From Fimbriiglobus sp. (GTDB taxonomy: Bacteria > Planctomycetota > Planctomycetia > Gemmatales > Gemmataceae): a stretch of DNA of 38,434 nucleotides. Location: NCBI GenBank assembly GCA_025351325.1, contig JANXWE010000142.1:1-38434 (forward strand), read 5' to 3'. A program made the translations under genes and the position numbers. Of this stretch, positions 33,511 to 38,434 are shown piece by piece. Every line of letters starts with the position of its first letter. Position 1 is the first letter of the stretch. Under the pieces are notes generated by a model that worked only from the letters and a program-made list of their open reading frames with translations, had not been told where the DNA came from and did not search any database.

Positions 33511-35588
33511 TACTTTTTCGGGGCTTGGCCCGCCCCCCCGGATTTCGATTTGTCGCCGCCGGACTTACCTTTGCTGTTACCGCGTCCGGACGGGTCGCCT
33601 TCATCGCGGGTCTTGGCTTTGTCGCCGATGATGGCCTTCGGATTCAGCACGATCACATCGCCCTCTTTGAGGCCTTCCTTCACTTCCACTTTCTTGTCGT
33701 TGAACAGGCCCAAAACAATATCGCGTTCAACGGCTTGGCCCTCTTGCAACAAGAAGATCTTGCGCTTCGGCCCCGATTCGGCGCCGCCTACCACGGCCTG
33801 GATCGGCACCGTGAGCACTTTCTGCTCGGCTGGGTCGACTTGGATCGTTACTTCGGCGCTCATATCGGGCTTCAAGCCGGCTAACGATCTCCGTGCTCGT
33901 TCTTGATCATTCTCGAAATCGTCGTCGTCTTGACCGGCCGAGCCTTCGCGGCGAACCCCGGTGATCTGTACGAGCGTTTGGTAGAGTTTCACATCACTCG
34001 ACATCCAGTCGGCCATCGAGGCCACGGCAGCGACGGTACGAACACGGGCGATGTAGGTGCGATCCGGGAAGGCGTCGATCCGCACGGTGGCCCGCATCCC
34101 CTTGTTGGCGACGTAATATTCCTGGTCGTGTGCCACTTCGATAACGGCACTTTGGTATGAGTCGGATTGACCCAATATCCGACCGAGCAAATTCGGTTGA
34201 GCCAGCAAACCGATCCTCGAAGCGACGAACGCCCCGGTCGCTTTGCGGTCGTCCCCTTTGATGCGCGAGACGAGTGCCTCGTGAACCTTGACGTTCACTT
34301 GCAAGCGGCTGAGATCCGGAATTCGGAGGAGTTTCTGGCCTTCTTTGACCTGGGCACCGACTGCGATGAGGCCCTCGTTCGAGTTGCCGAAGCGGCTGGG
34401 TTCTTTGTAGTAGACCACCATGCCCGTTTGCGGGGAGACGATCTTGCACGCGAACAGTTGCTCTTTGATCTCGCGGAGTTTATCGAGTTCTTGCTGGAGT
34501 ACGGAGTTGGTCGTTTCGACTTCCGATTCCATTTGGATGAGTTTCGCCCGCGCTTGCAGAATCGCCTGCTCGAAGCCCGCACGGGCCACGTCCACTTTGC
34601 TGCTGAGGTCGGTCACTTCGCGCGTCCGAGTGAAGTTCTCCAGGGCGTACTTTTCGGCCGAGAGCTTGCCCAACGAGTCGTTCGCACTCTCGAGTTTGGA
34701 CCGCTCCACTTTGGCTTGGCTGGGCGTCAGGTAGCCGAGTTTCACGGAACGTTCGGCCCAAGAACTGCGATCGCGGTAGGCTTCGAGATCGGATTCCGCC
34801 AGCTTCAGCCGTCCGGAGACGTCGTCAAATTTCATCCGGTACTCGCCCTTCTCCACCAACGTGAACGGGGCGCTGACCAGGGCACCGATCGGATCGAGGA
34901 TGGTGTCGCGGCGGACGCCGAGAAACTTTTCGTGGTCGAGTTCGGCGACTCGCAGCGATGCGAACTTTGCGGCCTTGTCGGAATCGTTGATCTTCAACTG
35001 GATCGCCAGTTCTTCCTTGGCTTTTACCCAGGCCGAGGTCGCTTTGGAAACGACGATCCCTTGCGCCTGCTCTTGATCCTTCAAATTGGAATCGTCGAGA
35101 TCCATCAACGGCTGGCCCTTCGAGACCATGGTGCCGTCGTCGATCACCCACTTGATGGTACTAGCGAACGTTCCCCGGCTACCGGCTTTGACCCGGCAGA
35201 CGACATCCCGGTTGTCGGTCGATTCGAGCGTGCCCCGCTCGACCACGGTGACTGGCAGGTATTCTGCTTGCACGGTGTGCGGTAGCAAATCGGGACGGGC
35301 CGTGGCGAACAGCCCCCCGAAGTTGGGGGACAGAAAGAAGACCGCAGCACTGGCGGCACCGACGAAGAACAGCGTGCCGAGTGCCATGAGCCAGAAGAAC
35401 TTACGGGAACGCCGCTTTTGGGCGTTATCGGGAGTTGCTCGGAGCGGGGAGGACGATGGGTTCGAACTCCCGGCTGGCACGCGGCCCGATTGGGAGAGGT
35501 GCTGGGGCGGGGAGCCGCTCGGGTCCGACGGGGTTAGCGTCAAGACTTCCGGATCGTGGAGCGGGGCCGGGTGCAGTTGCGGAGTCAT
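33510..35588 (-). CDS. Membrane fusion protein (HlyD/MacA-like) of the tripartite exporter
   Basis: This 692-residue protein links the inner-membrane pump to the outer-membrane channel. After a Pro/Ser-rich cytoplasmic stretch (1-58), a basic KRRSRKFF leads into one transmembrane helix (64-87). A lipoyl half (ADDGTMVSKGQPLMDLDD-like, about 145-160) is followed by a long coiled-coil hairpin (170-390) and the second lipoyl half (FACKIVSPQTGMVVYY). Beta-barrel and membrane-proximal domains complete it. A Gly/Ser/Lys-rich tail ends it. It is longer than typical MacA (about 370). The start ATG 35588 (GAGG 11 nt upstream) puts the first 55 codons inside the 3' end of the preceding gene in another frame. 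A later GTG start is possible but has no ribosome site. Confidence 0.85.
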   Translation of the reverse strand: MTPQLHPAPLHDPEVLTLTPSDPSGSPPQHLSQSGRVPAGSSNPSSSPLRATPDNAQKRRSRKFFWLMALGTLFFVGAASAAVFFLSPNFGGLFATARPDLLPHTVQAEYLPVTVVERGTLESTDNRDVVCRVKAGSRGTFASTIKWVIDDGTMVSKGQPLMDLDDSNLKDQEQAQGIVVSKATSAWVKAKEELAIQLKINDSDKAAKFASLRVAELDHEKFLGVRRDTILDPIGALVSAPFTLVEKGEYRMKFDDVSGRLKLAESDLEAYRDRSSWAERSVKLGYLTPSQAKVERSKLESANDSLGKLSAEKYALENFTRTREVTDLSSKVDVARAGFEQAILQARAKLIQMESEVETTNSVLQQELDKLREIKEQLFACKIVSPQTGMVVYYKEPSRFGNSNEGLIAVGAQVKEGQKLLRIPDLSRLQVNVKVHEALVSRIKGDDRKATGAFVASRIGLLAQPNLLGRILGQSDSYQSAVIEVAHDQEYYVANKGMRATVRIDAFPDRTYIARVRTVAAVASMADWMSSDVKLYQTLVQITGVRREGSAGQDDDDFENDQERARRSLAGLKPDMSAEVTIQVDPAEQKVLTVPIQAVVGGAESGPKRKIFLLQEGQAVERDIVLGLFNDKKVEVKEGLKEGDVIVLNPKAIIGDKAKTRDEGDPSGRGNSKGKSGGDKSKSGGAGQAPKK

Positions 35589-38082
35589 CGGGCCATAATC
35601 CTCGGGAATCCAACGGGAGCAATTCGAGGTCGAGGTACAGTTCCATTCTAGCGGTGAGGTAATTCACCCACGTCGTCGAAAGATCATTTTGCGCTTGAAC
35701 CAGTGCGCCTTGGGCTTCGAGTAGCTGTTGCGTTAAAGCGGCGACGTTACCGGCGGTGTCTTGCGTTTTGGGGTCGGGCGGGGCGAGGAAAGTACTGCGG
35801 GCGTTGTCCACTTGAGAATACGCTAACTCCACCGCTCTCTGTTGTACCAAAAAGGTTTGATAAAGCTGGCGGAGTGCCCGGAGGTCGACCCGCGCATCCG
35901 TCACAATGTTATCTTCGAACGCTTGCAAGTTCCGCCGCTGGCGCTGATACGAGATCAGCGCGGCCCGGTACAAGTTTCGTTCCGCCCGCCTCACGAACGG
36001 CGGTTCGATCCGCATGGTCACCTGATGCAGCACCCGACTCGCCGAGAAGTTCAGACCGTCATTTCCGCCAAACGGCGAGTTCGCTGTTAGATCATACCGC
36101 ACATCGAACACACCTTGCAGAGCGTTCACCCGAATGGCAATTTGCCGCCAAGCGTCCACCACTTGAGCGCGGGCGTTCATCAGGTCGAGGCGGTTGTTCA
36201 GCGCCACCTGGGCAATTTTGAGATACGCTTCATCCAGTGAGATTTCCATGAGATTCGTATCGTCCACGAGCAACTGCGGCACCGCCGGCCACTCCCCCCG
36301 GATACCGTCGAGACGCTGGTTGCGGGCTTGGATGGCCACGAGTAACCCGGCTTCCACGACGAACCGGAATGCCACCGCCTGCTCGACGACGCGCTTCTCG
36401 GCGGGCGCCCGCATCCACGGTTGGGTTTCGTACCGCCGCAGGGCCAACTCGAAGTTGATCCGATCGAACTCGGCTTCGATGCGGCTCAACTTCAGCAGTT
36501 CCGCCTCGGATTCCGGCAGGCGTTTCGATTGGCGTTCCGCTTTCGCGTCCAGCAATTTGCGGCGTTGCTCCAACAGTTCCGACGTGCGTTTCGCCAAATC
36601 ATCGGCCGGTGCGGCTTTGAGATCGGTGGCCAGTTTCGGGTAATCCTTGGCGAGTTGCGTCCCTTTGACCAACTTCGATTCGGTGAGCTGTTTCACCCAG
36701 CGTTCCCGAAGTCCGATCACCGGCTCTTTTGGGTCGAATTGACCCGCCGCGAGTTCGAGTTCCCGCAGTTGGTCGTACACCTCCTCGAAGCGCTTCAGTT
36801 GCATCCGGATCGGTTTGAGTGGGGTGTCGTCCAGTTCCAGTTGCACCGTGGCGGGAATGCCGAGTTGCAGCTTGAAGTTGTCGATCCCGTCGACGTATTG
36901 CTGGGTTCGAGTCAACACCAGTGCCCGGCTCTGCAAGAGTCGCTGCTCGACCCGCACCACTTGCAATTCGGGCACCCCGCCGCCTTCTTTCAGATTCTCG
37001 AACAGTTTGAGGAACTGCTCCACGCTGGTGATGTTCTTTTTCTCGTTGGCCAGGATCGCCGCCCGCAACAGCGTCGGCAGATACCCGGCCGGGTTCGAGG
37101 TGAGGTTGGCCCCGATACCGCGTCCGAGGTTCTGCGAAAGGCCCTGCAAGCCGTAGGGGTTGTTCGTGTAGTTGCCGTTGCCGGCGATGGCGACGTAGAA
37201 GTTCGACCGGAAACGGGCATACGAGCGCACCGCGTAGAGCATGGTGCGTTCGGCCTGCGTGAGTGCTTCCAACGTCACAGCCAGTCCACCGCCCCGCAAG
37301 AGCGGCTGGACGAGGGCCAAGCCCAACGTCGAGACGCTGATGGTCGGCTTGCCACCGCTGAGGTCGATGACGACCTGATTCGCCAGCCGCACGAGCAGTT
37401 CGGCCCCGGTGGCGAATTTCCGGGTGAATCCGGCTTCCGTCGAAACTTTCCACCGGTTGCCCGCATCGGGTCGGTCGACCCCCGCATATTCGCGGATGAT
37501 CTGTTCGGACGCGAACGCCTGGGCCGAGAATTGGAACCGTTCCAGCGACACCGGCAACGCGGCGAGGTACAAGTCTTCGCGGCGATCCTGGAATTCCCGA
37601 CTGTTGAAGATCGCCAATTCGATGGCTTGATCGAGCTTCAACCGGTACGCCTTCTGTTCCGATTTGAGTGCCACCGCTGTCGGATCGACCGCAGGTTCCA
37701 CGACCGCTGCGGTAGTAACCTCCGGTTGCGCTTCGGCCCGGTTCTGGGCATCCCAGGCGATGATTTCGTTCATGTAGCCGTCGCCCTCAACCCGGGCGAT
37801 GCCGGCACGGCCGGGCCGCTGCGGGTTCGGCGAGAGCATCCGGGCGTACTCGTCGTCCGGCGGCATCGGCGGCCGATCCGGCGAGGTCGGGTCGGCGAAG
37901 CGCGACCGTTCATCCGGGTAGACGTGCCAATTTTCGATGGCGGCATTCGGAACGACGTTCTTCTGGGTCAGAATCCCGGACACGTCGCGGTCGGCCCGCT
38001 GGCGATACCTCTCACGGGAGCACCCCGTGCCGAGAGCCAAAAGGGCGACCGTGATGCTGAAAATGAAGACGGAACCACGCAT
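35425..38082 (-). CDS. Large TolC-like outer-membrane factor of the exporter
   Basis: The first gene of the operon encodes an outer-membrane efflux protein, 885 residues against about 430-480 in typical TolC. The N-terminus is a signal sequence (MRGSVFIFSITVALLALGTG) with Cys-21 in an imperfect lipobox, so it may be lipidated. Two OEP-type repeats are recognisable: LKLDQAIELAIFNSREFQDRREDLYLAAL early, and LDEAYLKIAQVALNNRLDLMNARAQVVDAW late. About 250 residues separate them, including a Lys/Glu-rich helical insertion (roughly 440-560). A Pro-rich tail (35425-35588) is shared in another frame with the next gene. ATG 38082 is chosen over an upstream GTG at 38091; GGGTG is close before it. Confidence 0.82.
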   Translation of the reverse strand: MRGSVFIFSITVALLALGTGCSRERYRQRADRDVSGILTQKNVVPNAAIENWHVYPDERSRFADPTSPDRPPMPPDDEYARMLSPNPQRPGRAGIARVEGDGYMNEIIAWDAQNRAEAQPEVTTAAVVEPAVDPTAVALKSEQKAYRLKLDQAIELAIFNSREFQDRREDLYLAALPVSLERFQFSAQAFASEQIIREYAGVDRPDAGNRWKVSTEAGFTRKFATGAELLVRLANQVVIDLSGGKPTISVSTLGLALVQPLLRGGGLAVTLEALTQAERTMLYAVRSYARFRSNFYVAIAGNGNYTNNPYGLQGLSQNLGRGIGANLTSNPAGYLPTLLRAAILANEKKNITSVEQFLKLFENLKEGGGVPELQVVRVEQRLLQSRALVLTRTQQYVDGIDNFKLQLGIPATVQLELDDTPLKPIRMQLKRFEEVYDQLRELELAAGQFDPKEPVIGLRERWVKQLTESKLVKGTQLAKDYPKLATDLKAAPADDLAKRTSELLEQRRKLLDAKAERQSKRLPESEAELLKLSRIEAEFDRINFELALRRYETQPWMRAPAEKRVVEQAVAFRFVVEAGLLVAIQARNQRLDGIRGEWPAVPQLLVDDTNLMEISLDEAYLKIAQVALNNRLDLMNARAQVVDAWRQIAIRVNALQGVFDVRYDLTANSPFGGNDGLNFSASRVLHQVTMRIEPPFVRRAERNLYRAALISYQRQRRNLQAFEDNIVTDARVDLRALRQLYQTFLVQQRAVELAYSQVDNARSTFLAPPDPKTQDTAGNVAALTQQLLEAQGALVQAQNDLSTTWVNYLTARMELYLDLELLPLDSRGLWPDDSATAPGPAPRSGSLDANPVGPERLPAPAPLPIGPRASREFEPIVLPAPSNSR

Positions 38083-38194
38083 GGTGGGCACCCGAGACGA
38101 AGCGAGCGCGGTACATGCCGCACAATCGTTATCGGCCGCAGGGTTTGCCCATCTTGAACCGGAATCGGTCGTCTGTCGACGACCCTATGACGAT

Positions 38195-38264
38195 TGTACT
38201 TGTTTCCGCGGAGTTTACCCCCCTGCCCGTTGCGGAACCAATGGAAGCACCGGAAACAAGTACA
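38195..38264. repeat. 14-bp perfect inverted repeat upstream of the exporter operon
   Basis: TGTACTTGTTTCCG (38195-38208) and CGGAAACAAGTACA (38251-38264) are exact inverse complements separated by 42 bp. They lie in the 224-bp region 38083-38306, between the exporter operon start and an IS630-like transposase end, which otherwise shows no gene. They could be ends of a small mobile element, a paired operator or a terminator for the transposase gene. No target duplication is visible. Confidence 0.55.
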
Positions 38265-38306
38265 CCGAACAGAATGACGGCTGTAATAGGATCGTTAGAG
38301 CGGTTC

Positions 38307-38434
38307 TCACGCTGATGTAGCGGACGAATAACCGCAGCTCGCGAAGTAGTTCCGGCACTCCTCCGGCGAGAAGCAGTCCAGCACCTCGCCCAAATACTTC
38401 TCCAAGGCCGGGATCGTCCGGTACTCCGCCGCCC
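38307..38434 (-). CDS. IS630-like transposase, C-terminal fragment (cut by window end)
   Basis: The minus-strand frame open from the window edge to TGA at 38309-38307 gives 42 residues. They include LEKYLGEVLDCFSPEECRNY and FASCGY just before the end. The pattern SPEECRNYFxxxGY at the C-terminus is typical of IS630-family DDE transposases and related insertion sequences. The catalytic residues are outside the window, so it is not possible to tell whether the gene is intact. It points toward the exporter operon, whose first codon lies 225 bp further on, and could influence its transcription. Confidence 0.55.
   Translation of the reverse strand, partial: AAEYRTIPALEKYLGEVLDCFSPEECRNYFASCGYSSATSA

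Noticed and set aside
34167-35285. 372-codon frame opposite the membrane fusion protein gene
   Set aside because: Antisense shadow of the coiled-coil region.
36421-38157. 578-codon frame on the plus strand opposite the outer-membrane factor
   Set aside because: Antisense shadow; Arg/Phe/Val-rich translation with no motif, and the TolC-like repeats are clear on the minus strand.
1-38434. rRNA, tRNA or CRISPR array
   Set aside because: No conserved rRNA segments, no cloverleaf with TTC arm, and no regularly spaced direct repeats were seen by eye.

Overview
The window looks like chromosomal DNA of a planctomycete, most likely of the Gemmataceae. This is inferred from the gene families seen: a DUF1559 prepilin-like protein with the H-X9-DG-type C-terminus, a bacterial MfnB-type enzyme, a DUF6798-like membrane protein, a planctomycete-style mono-haem protein, and protein kinases fused to a tubulin-like domain. 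GC is high and genes are packed tightly, often with ATGA or TGATG overlaps. I saw no rRNA, tRNA or CRISPR array.

Left part (1-5580): on the minus strand lie the start of metG (cut by the window edge), leuA and a secreted protein of unknown function. Between the last two is what looks like a complete transcription attenuator for leuA: a promoter, a 25-residue leader peptide rich in Leu codons, a 9-bp antiterminator pairing and a 10-bp GC-rich terminator with a U6 run. A secreted PepSY-like protein follows on the plus strand.

Middle part (5644-23929): a GT39 glycosyltransferase runs into an OmpR-type response regulator and histidine kinase. Then come an ArsR repressor, a minus-strand pair (DEDDh exonuclease and TolB-like propeller), a Cys-rich small DNA-binding-type protein, an unknown coiled-coil protein, and an Fe-S photolyase of the PhrB type coupled to a small membrane protein. 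Next are a HEAT-repeat secreted protein, a stand-alone CoaB, a PepSY membrane protein, a DUF1559 protein behind a 16-bp palindromic operator, and its small membrane partner. A 168-bp MITE-like element with 22-bp inverted ends and a 9-bp target duplication sits exactly at the stop codon of that partner. A haem protein, an FHA protein, a DUF6798-like membrane protein and a coupled ASCH-mfnB pair complete this part.

Right part (24121-38434): two tandem paralogues of about 1200 residues each join a Ser/Thr protein kinase to a tubulin/FtsZ-superfamily domain and a long helical C-terminus. They converge on a four-gene MacB-type tripartite exporter (outer-membrane factor, membrane fusion protein, ATPase, permease) on the minus strand, in which the first two genes overlap by 164 bp. 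The window ends in the 3' end of an IS630-like transposase gene.

The most novel-looking items are the tandem kinase-tubulin fusions, the leuA attenuator and the MITE with intact target duplication. All functional calls come from reading the sequence and from family knowledge; no database search was run.
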